Assembly: GCA_025454955.1 (NCBI GenBank)
Contig: JALONL010000020.1
Coordinates: 62,001-126,000 of the forward strand
Length of the DNA stretch: 64,000 bases
Reading direction: 5' to 3'
From: Bacteroidia bacterium
GTDB lineage: Bacteria > Bacteroidota > Bacteroidia > Palsa-965
Below are positions 49,079 to 57,513 of the stretch, piece after piece. The translations under genes were made by a program, and so were the position numbers. Each line of letters begins with the position of its first letter. Positions within the stretch are counted from its first letter, which is position 1. The notes beneath the pieces were generated by a model. It was given only the letters and a program-made list of their open reading frames with translations. It searched no databases and was not told where the DNA came from.

Positions 49079-51244
49079 TTAATGCACGATTACAACACGC
49101 GAAGTCTGCACATTGTTTCCCGTGCCTGCGTGCAACACATACACCCCCGCCGGCAGGTGCCGCACATCAAGCTCATTTGCACCCGCTCGGGCCTGATACG
49201 TAAGCACAGTGCGACCGCTGTGGTCGATGAGTTGAACAGGAGCAGCCGAGGCCAGTGTAAAACGCAGGCTTTCGGTGGCGGGATTGGGGTAATGCGCCAG
49301 CGGTAATGCGGCGGGTGTTTGTGCAATGCCGGTAATAATTTCCATGCTCCACACGCTGCCGGTGTAGGTGCTTATCAGGAGTTTGCCGGCCGCCACGGCC
49401 AGTGCCGGATTGCCGTAGGCGTGGGTGGTGGTGAGGTTTCCGGTAACGTTGCTCCACGAGATGCCGTAGTCGAGACTCATCCACACACCGCCGCGCAGGG
49501 TGTAGGCGGTGTCCTGCTCGGCCCCGCTGAAACCGGCGTAAAGGGTATCGCCCGCAAAGAGCAGGGTTTTGCACACCGTTGTTCCCCAAACGCCTGTGAG
49601 ATTCTGGTAGGTGGGAAAAGCGCGGAATATTTCGCCGGTTTGCAGGGCGGCGTAAATGGTTCCGTTTTTTACGGCAATGGCCGACACGTCGAACCCCGAA
49701 TAAAGCTGCGTCCAGTTGCTGCCATTGTCGGGGCTTATGAAAATGCCGTTTTCGGTGGCAGCCACCAGTGTGTCTGAAGTGGGCGAGTTCCAAAGCTGGT
49801 TAACGAGTTGCGCAAGTACCTGCGTGAAGGTATTTCCTCCGTTGGTGCTGCGGTAAAGACCAAGCTGCAGCGTGATGAGATCGACTTCGGAAATAAACAC
49901 GTTTGCGGTGTCCTGCGGGTCGATGCTTATTTCGCCGATGAGTTTATTGCCGGGGCGTATCTGCGTCCACGAAGTAAAACCATTGTAAGATTTATACAGT
50001 CCCTGCGCAAAGGTGCCGCAATACATTACCTGCGGTGCGCCGGGCACAAACCTTACGCAAAGTCCGTGTGCATCGGGGCCTTTGCGTGTCCAGGTAAGTC
50101 CGGCGTCGAATGTTTCGGAGAGAGCGGGCATGTTCCAGCCCGACGAATAGGAGCCGAGTAAGCTGATGCACCAGTGATTATTGTTTTGTGCATCCACTTC
50201 AATGCAGCTCGACTCGACGCAACGGGGCGACTGTGCAATTTGCGAAAAACTAGCACCGCCATCGGTAGAATGCCAGATGAGTGTGTTGGCAAACACGCCG
50301 TAAAAAATTTCGTTGCCTTTGGCCAGAATGCCTATGCCCAGAAGGTTTGCGGGCGCAGCCGTGAGTACGCCCCACGATCCGGTTTGCGACGACCAGCGTT
50401 GCGGTTGCAGTGTGGCGGTGCTGTAAACTTCTATTTGCGGACTGATGCGGCCAATGCTGATATCGAAATTAAACTCATTGGCCAGGCCGATGTGGGTGAA
50501 GGTGGCGCCGCCATCGGTGCTGAGGTAAATGCCGGCGGGGTAGGCGGCCACGGCCACTACATTGCCCTGCACCTCAATTTGCTGTATGCCGGTGGTGCCG
50601 GGCACTGCGGCTACCTGCTGCCACGACACGCCGCCATTGGCCGAACTGTAAAGCCCGTGGCCGATGGTTCCGGCAAAGAGCAGTCCGGCCGGTGTAACTG
50701 CGATGCACGGCACGGCCGTATCCTGCAGGCCGGTGGGCTGCCAGCTTGCTCCGGCGTTGTTGCTTACAAACACACCGTTGCCGGGGCGGGGCGGATTGCC
50801 GTTTTCTTCGCTGCCGGTGCTTATCCAGAGGCGTTGTGCGTTGGCCGGATCAACCACGAGTTTGGTTACCATGCGGTCGTACTTGCTTTGCAGGCCGGTG
50901 GCGGTTTGTGTCCAGGTGTTGCCGCCGTCGGTTGATTTGGCCACGCCATAGCGTCCATACATCTCGCAGGCGTAAACGGTGCCGGGAGTGAGTGTGTCGA
51001 TGGTAATGTGCCAGCCGGTAAAGTCGGGGAGTTCGTCGCTTACGAGTGTCCAGGTACTGCCGCCATCGGTACTTTTCCAGATGCCGCCCGAATCGTCGCT
51101 GCCGGCAAAAATTACCTGCGCATTGTTTGGGTCAATGGCAAAATCTTTGAAATAGCCACCGTTTGGGCCAAGCTGTGTCCAGAGTTGCGCGGACAGGAAA
51201 TGAACAACAAGCAGGGAAAGAAATGTGGCGAGTTGTTTTTTCAT
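49079..51244 (-). CDS. T9SS-secreted BNR/sortilin-like beta-propeller protein
   Basis: 721 residues with a signal peptide (MKKQLATFLSLLVVHFLSAQ). At least eight BNR (Asp-box) repeats of the type STDGGSTWT, e.g. KSTDGGSTWTLV, KSTDGGNTWTQT, STDGGATFTHI, RSTNGGNTFTQV, SPDNGSNWTQL, spaced to form one or two propellers. The C-terminal 75 residues are a type A sorting domain (HYPNPATESLRF, LIDHSGRTVL, LPAGVYVLHAG). Similar proteins occur among secreted glycosidases and adhesins; no sialidase active site (RIP motif, Tyr/Glu pair) was found, so the propeller is taken as non-catalytic. Confidence 0.88.
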   Translation of the reverse strand: MKKQLATFLSLLVVHFLSAQLWTQLGPNGGYFKDFAIDPNNAQVIFAGSDDSGGIWKSTDGGSTWTLVSDELPDFTGWHITIDTLTPGTVYACEMYGRYGVAKSTDGGNTWTQTATGLQSKYDRMVTKLVVDPANAQRLWISTGSEENGNPPRPGNGVFVSNNAGASWQPTGLQDTAVPCIAVTPAGLLFAGTIGHGLYSSANGGVSWQQVAAVPGTTGIQQIEVQGNVVAVAAYPAGIYLSTDGGATFTHIGLANEFNFDISIGRISPQIEVYSTATLQPQRWSSQTGSWGVLTAAPANLLGIGILAKGNEIFYGVFANTLIWHSTDGGASFSQIAQSPRCVESSCIEVDAQNNNHWCISLLGSYSSGWNMPALSETFDAGLTWTRKGPDAHGLCVRFVPGAPQVMYCGTFAQGLYKSYNGFTSWTQIRPGNKLIGEISIDPQDTANVFISEVDLITLQLGLYRSTNGGNTFTQVLAQLVNQLWNSPTSDTLVAATENGIFISPDNGSNWTQLYSGFDVSAIAVKNGTIYAALQTGEIFRAFPTYQNLTGVWGTTVCKTLLFAGDTLYAGFSGAEQDTAYTLRGGVWMSLDYGISWSNVTGNLTTTHAYGNPALAVAAGKLLISTYTGSVWSMEIITGIAQTPAALPLAHYPNPATESLRFTLASAAPVQLIDHSGRTVLTYQARAGANELDVRHLPAGVYVLHAGTGNNVQTSRVVIVH

Positions 51245-51352
51245 GATACGGTGAATTTACAGAATTGCCACGAAATGAATCTTTACTTTTCTTTCATCGG
51301 CAAATTGATTTTTTAATTTGCACAAACTCCTTCAACCACCCATCTTGCAGAA

Positions 51353-52246
51353 GTGAAACACATCACCACCCTTGCCGAGTATTGCCGCGAAATAAACATT
51401 GCGCCGCCGCGTCATGGTTTTTTCGATATCCGCCGTTTTGAAGACAATATGAAAACGGTAAACAAAAAGCAGGCACCGTTCAGGCACGAATTCTACGCCG
51501 TGGCCCTGCGCCACGAAGGGCGCGGACGCGAACTCATGGGCAAGGCCATTGATACCAAATTGTTTTTCAATTCGCCCTATCAGGTGGTTACATGGGACAT
51601 TGCGCCCGACTGGAAAGGCTGGTATATTATTTTCGATAAAGAATTTATAAGCATGAACCGGAGTTGGGAAAACTTCATTATCGATCATCCCTTTTTCCGG
51701 CTCGATCAATACCTTGCATTCGATTTACCCGATGAAGCATTTGAAGAAGCCAACGGGTGGTTTTCGAAAATATTTGAAGAATATCATTCTGATAATCCCG
51801 ATAAATTTCAGTTTATACAAACCTACACACAGCTATTGCTGCACACCACCAAACGGTATTTCGACCGCAGCCGTTTGGATACGCAGCTTCCCGAAAACAA
51901 CCGCACGGCCGATATTTTGCTTGTATCGCGTTTTCAGGCATTAATAGAAACAATGGCCACGCAGGAAGATGCCAACCCCGGTGTGCGGCAACCTTCTTTT
52001 TATGCCGGTATGCTTAATATTCACCCCAATCACTTAAACGCGGTGGTGAAACGCATTACCGATAAAACGGCCTCGCAGCTCATTCAGCAGCATTTAATTA
52101 CCTACGCCAAATCGCTGCTGCGGCAAACCGATTTAACGGCAAAGGAAATTGCCTACCGCCTGCATTTTACCGAGCCCACGCATTTCAACGCATTTTTCCG
52201 CAAGCAAACCGGCATTACGCCGCAGGCTTTCCGCGACGGGAAATAA
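51353..52246 (+). CDS. AraC-family transcriptional regulator
   Basis: 297 residues from GTG 51353 (no earlier ATG in frame). The N-terminal cupin-like part covers about 1-170 (RHEFYAVALRHEGRGRELMG). The C-terminal double helix-turn-helix is IHPNHLNAVVKRITDKTASQLI and DLTAKEIAYRLHFTEPTHFNAFFRKQTGITPQAFR. It lies 112 bp upstream of the SnoaL/hydrolase gene on the same strand, an arrangement typical of a regulator next to its target. Confidence 0.92.
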   Translation: MKHITTLAEYCREINIAPPRHGFFDIRRFEDNMKTVNKKQAPFRHEFYAVALRHEGRGRELMGKAIDTKLFFNSPYQVVTWDIAPDWKGWYIIFDKEFISMNRSWENFIIDHPFFRLDQYLAFDLPDEAFEEANGWFSKIFEEYHSDNPDKFQFIQTYTQLLLHTTKRYFDRSRLDTQLPENNRTADILLVSRFQALIETMATQEDANPGVRQPSFYAGMLNIHPNHLNAVVKRITDKTASQLIQQHLITYAKSLLRQTDLTAKEIAYRLHFTEPTHFNAFFRKQTGITPQAFRDGK

Positions 52247-52358
52247 GCCTTTTTGCGCCTCCTTTGATTTTCGTCATTTCTGCTTTGTAAGCTGTTCTCC
52301 GCATGGAACGGGGCCGCCGCATCTTTGCCTTGTCAAACAACAAAACACAAACAAGGCC

Positions 52359-52793
52359 ATGAAAACAAAAACTCTCTTTGCAGCAATGATGCTTGTTGCT
52401 GCTTCCGCACATACTCAGGAAAACTGCACCATGAAAAACGAAGAAATTATTCAAACCATCCGTCAGGTATTCGACGGAGCCGATGAGCGCAACTGGAGTA
52501 AGATAGAATCAAGCCTTGCTCCTGAAGTATTGCTCGATTACACGTCGATGAGCGGCGGCGAGCCCGCACGTTTAACCCCGCAGCAAATTATCACCGCCTG
52601 GAAAGGCTTGCTGCCGGGCTTTAAAAGCACACACCACCAAACGGGCAATTACACGATAGCAGTAAATGGCCGCGAAGCCACAGCGCACTTTCACGGACTT
52701 GCGCTGCATTACCTGCCCGGCGCGGCCGGTGGCGAATACTGGATTGTTTCAGGCACTTACGATTATAAGCTGATCAATGTGAATGAGGAATAG
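52359..52793 (+). CDS. SnoaL-like domain protein, N-terminal part of an amber-interrupted gene
   Basis: 144 residues from ATG 52359 (MKTKTLFAAMMLVAASAHTQ, signal peptide), then a SnoaL-like NTF2-fold domain (EEIIQTIRQVFDGADERNWSKIESSLAPEVLLDYTSM ... WIVSGTYDYKLINVNEE). The TAG at 52791-52793 stands where SnoaL proteins usually have Trp before K(V/I)xxxRF. The same frame continues directly with KVNAIRFNLLQQTGN and the downstream reading frame. The two parts are best seen as one gene with a TGG-to-TAG change. Confidence 0.75.
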   Translation: MKTKTLFAAMMLVAASAHTQENCTMKNEEIIQTIRQVFDGADERNWSKIESSLAPEVLLDYTSMSGGEPARLTPQQIITAWKGLLPGFKSTHHQTGNYTIAVNGREATAHFHGLALHYLPGAAGGEYWIVSGTYDYKLINVNEE

Positions 52794-52883
52794 AAAGTAA
52801 ATGCCATACGGTTTAATCTGCTGCAACAAACAGGCAATTTACAGCTTCCCTCGCTGGCGCAGGAGCATGTAAAAAGCAATGCA

Positions 52884-54266
52884 GTGTGGCCCGAGTATCG
52901 CGCATCGGCCGGTGCAGAGCGGGTGGTGAATGCGTTTTTCACTTCGCTTGTACAAATGAATATCCCGGCGTTTATGCAGGTTTGGGGCGATGAGGCGCAG
53001 CAGTTTATGCCGCTGGCTCCTGTGGGTTTTCCGCAACTGCTTTCGGGAAAAGCGGCCATTGAAAACCAATACAAAGGCTTGCCCGAAAACTTTTTGTCGA
53101 TGCAGTTTCCCTGGCGCATTACGCCTACGGCCAATCCCGATGTGGTGATTGTGAGCTACACCGGACGCATACAACTCAAAGCAGGCGGCGAATACAACAA
53201 CATATACCACGGCGTGTTTGAAACAACTCACGGCAGGCTGCAGCGCTTTACCGAATATTTCGATGCCGAAATTCTCTCCCACGCCTTCGGGCAAAACCTG
53301 AACACCAATTTTAACGTGAACAATGCAACTACTTCTCCGGCCCCCGCACACACTGCTGCCGCGGCCACCATACTGCGCAAGGTTGAATTTCTGAGCGAAG
53401 GCCTTGTGCTGAAAGGCAATTTGTTTTTACCCGCCGGTTTCGACCAGTCGCGCAAGTACCCCACGGTAATAGTAACCGGCTCGTGGACTTCCATTAAAGA
53501 GCAAATGGCCGGACTGTATGCCGAAAAGCTGGCCCGGCGTGGCTTTGTGGCACTGGCTTTCGACTTCCGCTTCTGGGGCGAAAGCGAAGGACAGCCCCGG
53601 CAGTACGAAAATCCCGAGGCTAAAATTGAAGACATACGCAACGCCGCCGCCTACCTGCACACGCTGAATTTTGTGGACACCACTGCACTGAGCGGTTTGG
53701 GAATTTGCGCCAGCGCCGGATACATGGCTTATGCCGCCGCGCAGGATCACCGCATCAAAAATCTGGTAACGGTGGCTGCCTGGCTGCACAACCGCTCCGT
53801 GGCTGAAACCATTTACAACAACTGGCCGGAGAAATACGACGGACTGCTGGCCCGCTCCAAAGCCGCCGCCGAAAAATTCAGCACCACCGGCCAGACCGAA
53901 TTTGTACCCGCCTGCAGCGACACCGATCCAAATGCAGCCATGTATGTACCCGGCGGCATATTTCCCTACTACATCGACACTGCGCTGGGTGCCATTCCGC
54001 AATACACCAACCGCTTTGCGGTAATGAGCTGGAGCCACTGGCTGCAGTTCGACGGGGTGGCCGCCGGCAAAAGCGTGCAGAAACCGGTGTTTATGGTACA
54101 CAGCACCAACGCCGCGTTGCCCGAAGGAGCCAAAGAATTTTACCAAAGCATTCCCGGCGAAAAGCAGATTGAATGGCTGAACGAGTACAACCAGATGGAA
54201 TTTTATTACAAAGACGAAGCCGTAAACGCCGCCGTAAACAGCGTAGCCGCCTGGCTCCTGAACTGA
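52884..54266 (+). CDS. SnoaL-like plus alpha/beta-hydrolase protein, C-terminal part of the interrupted gene
   Basis: 460 residues if started at GTG 52884; in-frame homology extends upstream to the TAG at 52791. Residues 1-125 are a second SnoaL-like domain (ERVVNAFFTSLVQMNIPAFMQVW ... PTANPDVVIVSYTG). Residues about 160-460 are an alpha/beta hydrolase: oxyanion strand YPTVIVTGSW, FDFRFWGESEG, nucleophile region GLGICASAGYMAY, late Asp/His region KPVFMVHSTNAALPEGAKEF. The nucleophile elbow reads GICASAG, so the usual Ser is shifted or replaced by Cys; activity is uncertain. No signal peptide of its own, which fits a split gene. Confidence 0.75.
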   Translation: MWPEYRASAGAERVVNAFFTSLVQMNIPAFMQVWGDEAQQFMPLAPVGFPQLLSGKAAIENQYKGLPENFLSMQFPWRITPTANPDVVIVSYTGRIQLKAGGEYNNIYHGVFETTHGRLQRFTEYFDAEILSHAFGQNLNTNFNVNNATTSPAPAHTAAAATILRKVEFLSEGLVLKGNLFLPAGFDQSRKYPTVIVTGSWTSIKEQMAGLYAEKLARRGFVALAFDFRFWGESEGQPRQYENPEAKIEDIRNAAAYLHTLNFVDTTALSGLGICASAGYMAYAAAQDHRIKNLVTVAAWLHNRSVAETIYNNWPEKYDGLLARSKAAAEKFSTTGQTEFVPACSDTDPNAAMYVPGGIFPYYIDTALGAIPQYTNRFAVMSWSHWLQFDGVAAGKSVQKPVFMVHSTNAALPEGAKEFYQSIPGEKQIEWLNEYNQMEFYYKDEAVNAAVNSVAAWLLN

Positions 54267-54296
54267 TAGTGTAGCCACAGATTATAGTTAGCGAAT

Positions 54297-54336
54297 AAAA
54301 AACTCTCCGATGTGGTTAAGCGTCGGAGAGTTTTTT
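54297..54336. terminator. Bidirectional terminator
   Basis: AAAAAACTCTCCGA pairs with TCGGAGAGTTTTTT (14 bp). It ends the hydrolase gene and shares its arm sequence with the hairpin after dxr at 47798. Confidence 0.9.
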
Positions 54337-54553
54337 ATTTACAGAATTTTGCTGCCACATTTACTTTTGCATATTCGGCCCGGGGTGTGAACGCGCATCA
54401 TCGGCAAACAAAAGAGGTGCGTTTATCGTTTTTTATATCATCAAAACAAGAATATTATCGAAATCATCCTATAGTTCTTCCGGGAGAATTTTTTTAAAGA
54501 TACAGGAATGATACATGGTTCAAGATTACGGCAGTTTGCCTGAGTAAACTGTA

Positions 54554-55318
54554 TTACTTAATCACCAACCGCGCATAACGGCGATTAATATCATCACGAT
54601 ATTCCAGCAGGGCTGCATTGGCAGAAATCCATTTTACATTTAATTCAGTTTCGATAGCGTTGCGGTTGCTATCGAAAACAGTATGAAGAGTATCACCTGA
54701 AAGCGCGCATAATTGAAACCGGTTTCCTCTGAGAAAAGCAGAGCCCCCCGAAGCCAGCCAATTTACATTGGGAGAAACCGCAGGAAGGTTTTGTAGGATA
54801 TATTGTTGCCCGGTATTACGGTTTATTAGTTCGCAAAAATCCTGATCGAAATAGAGTGTAGAAAAAACAAACCAGCGTTTGCCGGGGAAATGACCGCAAT
54901 ATGCATAAAGCAAGGAGTCGGAAGGTAAATGTGTACGTTGTGTTTTAAACCGCAGCACCCGGCCGTTTTGTAATTGGAAAAAGAGAGAGTCGTTTTTTCC
55001 GGAGATTATTCCCTGCAATCTGCACAAGTTAGTGCCCGTGTAAAACCTGTCGTCCTTGAGGCAATATAATTCAGAAGAATTCCGCATTTCCCAATTCCAG
55101 GCAGAAATGTCTTTCGCATCTCTGAAGCTTGTTTCTTCCTCCACATCCAGCCAAATCCGGTATTTCCCAAAACTGATCGTATCATACAGTTTTTCCAGTC
55201 CGGGTATGAAACAGTTGCTTCGGAGCCGGTCGTTTCGTGAACAGCTTTTTACTGATTCTTCACAGGAAGCGGCAAACAGCAAACCTGCCACCACAAAAAT
55301 GTTCAGTAGCCGTATCAT
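54554..55318 (-). CDS. Lipoprotein, paralogue of the adjacent gene
   Basis: 254 residues with a lipoprotein signal (NIFVVAGLLFAASC). It shares with the next gene the FRDAKDISAWNWE block, a central FxxxxYxxxx strand pattern and the ending YARLVIK, so the two come from a tandem duplication followed by strong divergence. It is Cys-rich in its first third, unlike its neighbour. It overlaps the upstream paralogue by four bases (ATGA). Function unknown. Confidence 0.7.
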   Translation of the reverse strand: MIRLLNIFVVAGLLFAASCEESVKSCSRNDRLRSNCFIPGLEKLYDTISFGKYRIWLDVEEETSFRDAKDISAWNWEMRNSSELYCLKDDRFYTGTNLCRLQGIISGKNDSLFFQLQNGRVLRFKTQRTHLPSDSLLYAYCGHFPGKRWFVFSTLYFDQDFCELINRNTGQQYILQNLPAVSPNVNWLASGGSAFLRGNRFQLCALSGDTLHTVFDSNRNAIETELNVKWISANAALLEYRDDINRRYARLVIK

Positions 55319-56109
55319 TTAATCACCAGCCGCGCATAATACTTCGTCAACTTATACTCCGCACTTCCATAATCGGGCACACTCTGTTCAATTAACGCTT
55401 CGTTTTCGCTGATCCATTTTGCATTGGTTGCGCCCCATTTATCGTAAGCACGTTCGAAAACAACGGTGGCATTATCGCCGCTGAGGCTGAGCAGTTGGAG
55501 GCCGTTAAAGGTGTAGCCGGCTTCGAGGTCGAAGTTGTACACGAGCAGCAGGTTTTTGCGGGGCGAGAGAATGGGGTAGTACATGAGCGAAACCTCTTTG
55601 CCGGTGTTGAGGTTGTATGCGGCGGCATCGAATGCTTCGTAGTAGGTGCGGCCCACAATGATCCAGGGCAGGGAGCTGAGTTTGCCCATGTATTCGTTTA
55701 GGCGTACATCGCCTTCGTTGGCTTCGGTGTATAGTGTATCGCGCAGGAAGAGGCTGTTGCCGTTTTTGAGGCGTATGCGCAGGGTGAGCGAGTCGGGTCG
55801 TGAAACGAAGGTTGAATCGCTGACGAGCAGGCCGCGCATCCATTTTCCGAGGCAGTTGAAACGCTCTTCGCCCTCCAGGTCGTTGCAGGCGATGCGCCAG
55901 GCCGAAACATCTTTGGCGGTGTTGTATTCGGCTTCGGTGGCGGGCAGGAGCAGTATGCGGTAGCCGCCGGTTTCGAGGGTGTCGAAACGGTTGAGTGTGT
56001 CGGGGGCGATGGGCTGGTTTTGGGCGAGACTGTCGGTGGCGGGTGTTTTTGTACCGCCGCCGCAGGCTGCAAGCAGGGCGAGGAGTGTAAGGGCTGCGAG
56101 GTATTTCAT
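55315..56109 (-). CDS. Lipoprotein, paralogue of the adjacent gene
   Basis: 264 residues from MKYLAALTLLALLAAC (lipoprotein signal); the frame to 56211 overlaps the M23 gene and is rejected. Shared blocks with the 54554 gene: YNTAKDVSAWRIACND, GDNATVVFERAYDKWGATNAKWISENEALIE and the ending YYARLVIK. It begins 4 bp after the M23 peptidase-like gene, so all three are probably one operon. Confidence 0.72.
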   Translation of the reverse strand: MKYLAALTLLALLAACGGGTKTPATDSLAQNQPIAPDTLNRFDTLETGGYRILLLPATEAEYNTAKDVSAWRIACNDLEGEERFNCLGKWMRGLLVSDSTFVSRPDSLTLRIRLKNGNSLFLRDTLYTEANEGDVRLNEYMGKLSSLPWIIVGRTYYEAFDAAAYNLNTGKEVSLMYYPILSPRKNLLLVYNFDLEAGYTFNGLQLLSLSGDNATVVFERAYDKWGATNAKWISENEALIEQSVPDYGSAEYKLTKYYARLVIK

Positions 56110-56113
56110 GCGA

Positions 56114-56980
56114 TCAGAAGCTGATGAAGTCCTGCGGGTCGATGGGGATGCCGTTGTACCAGAGTTCGAAGTGCAGGTGGGGGCCGGTGCTTTGTTCGCC
56201 GCTGCTGCCAACTATGGCAATGGGGTCGCCGGCTTTTACAAACTGGCCGGTTTTTTTGAGCAGCACCGAGTTGTGTTTATACACCGAAACGATGTTGTTT
56301 GAGTGCTGGAGCTGGATTACGTAGCCGTTTTCGGGGCTCCATCCGGCCGAAATTACGGTGCCGTCGAGGGTGGCCTTTACGGCATCCGATTCGGCGGCGG
56401 CCACATCCACGCCGTAATGTTCTTCGGCGGCGCTGTAGGCGGTGGTTACTGCGCCTTTTACGGGGGCGAAAAAGAAGAATCCGCTTATGCCGCTGCTTTT
56501 CTTTACGCCCAGGCGCAGGGAGTAGGTGTTCATGTCGCCCTCAATTTCGCGGCGCAGGGCAGAGTCGGCGGGCGAGGGTTTTACGGCGGCTATGTTTCGG
56601 GTGCGGGAAGTATCGCGCGGGTTGCCGGGTTTTTCGGGCTTGTCGTTGCCGGTGAGGATTTGTTGCAGGTTGTTTACCCACAGTGTGTTGGCTTCGGCGG
56701 CGCGGTTAAGCGAATCGACCCGCTGGCGGGTGAGGTCGAGTTCGTTGCGCAGTTCGGGGTCGGAATAGCCGGGAATGTATTCGCGCAGCGGGGTAAAGGC
56801 AATGAGCAGGATAACCAGTGTGGTCATTACAATGGTTATGGCCCCGATGAGCACCAGTATGCCCAGCGGGGTAAGCCGCAGCGAAAACTGCTCGGCAAAG
56901 GTATCGTCGTTCATCACCACCAGCCGGTAGGGGTGGCGCAAACGATCTCTCCATTTCCGCTTGCCGGTTTCTTTTGCCAT
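56114..56980 (-). CDS. M23-family (LytM-like) peptidase domain protein
   Basis: 288 residues from MAKETGKRKW. Cytoplasmic basic segment, one membrane helix near 38-65 (LGILVLIGAITIVMTTLVILLIAF), a short coiled-coil (about 80-115), then the LytM domain. Zinc-site motifs HYGVDVAA (HxxxD) and HLHFELW (HxH) are both complete, so it may be an active peptidoglycan endopeptidase facing the periplasm. The coiled-coil plus LytM layout also occurs in divisome regulators. First gene of the operon with the two lipoproteins. Confidence 0.9.
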   Translation of the reverse strand: MAKETGKRKWRDRLRHPYRLVVMNDDTFAEQFSLRLTPLGILVLIGAITIVMTTLVILLIAFTPLREYIPGYSDPELRNELDLTRQRVDSLNRAAEANTLWVNNLQQILTGNDKPEKPGNPRDTSRTRNIAAVKPSPADSALRREIEGDMNTYSLRLGVKKSSGISGFFFFAPVKGAVTTAYSAAEEHYGVDVAAAESDAVKATLDGTVISAGWSPENGYVIQLQHSNNIVSVYKHNSVLLKKTGQFVKAGDPIAIVGSSGEQSTGPHLHFELWYNGIPIDPQDFISF

Positions 56981-57117
56981 GTGGATGAACAAATATCGTA
57001 TTATTCCGGGATGATTGGGGAATTCGTCTTTTTGTTGTTCCGGGGGAGGTGTTAAAGCAGTTGGTTTGAAAAGAAAATTTGCAGTGTTTTTGTTATTTTT
57101 AAGGAAAAGCAGGCATT

Positions 57118-57363
57118 ATGACAACTTCGGCATTAAGGAAAAAAATTCACGAATACATCGATAAGGTTGACGACAGTTTTTTAATTATTGTTCATCAACT
57201 ATTGGAGCGTGAGGTGGGTTTTTACAATTTCGAATTAACGGATGAGGATATTGAAACAACTAACCGCCGCAGAATGGAAATGCAGACAGGTAAAGTTGAG
57301 GGATTGAGTCATGAACAGTTGATGGAAGAGATAACCAAGGCCTTAAAGAAACCTTCAAAATGA
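57118..57363 (+). CDS. Orphan antitoxin-like small protein
   Basis: 81 residues: LRKKIHEYIDKVDDSFLIIVHQLLERE, then a linker and TNRRRMEMQTGKVEGLSHEQLMEEITKALKK. This is the pattern of small Bacteroidota antitoxins usually followed by a RelE/ParE toxin gene. Here no toxin frame follows: after the stop an ATG overlaps but closes after two codons. AT-rich compared with neighbours. It is either a remnant of a toxin-antitoxin pair or has an independent role. Confidence 0.6.
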   Translation: MTTSALRKKIHEYIDKVDDSFLIIVHQLLEREVGFYNFELTDEDIETTNRRRMEMQTGKVEGLSHEQLMEEITKALKKPSK

Positions 57364-57513
57364 TGCGTTAACCTACTGACAGACAAATTTTTCGGGCAAA
57401 GATTATAGTTTAGCCCCCCTTCAAGCAACCAAACTGCCCCTTTCCCGTCATATCCTTGACAGAATACACTATTTTTGTTTTTCGGGCGTTATCCCCGCCA
57501 GACCATTCTTTTC

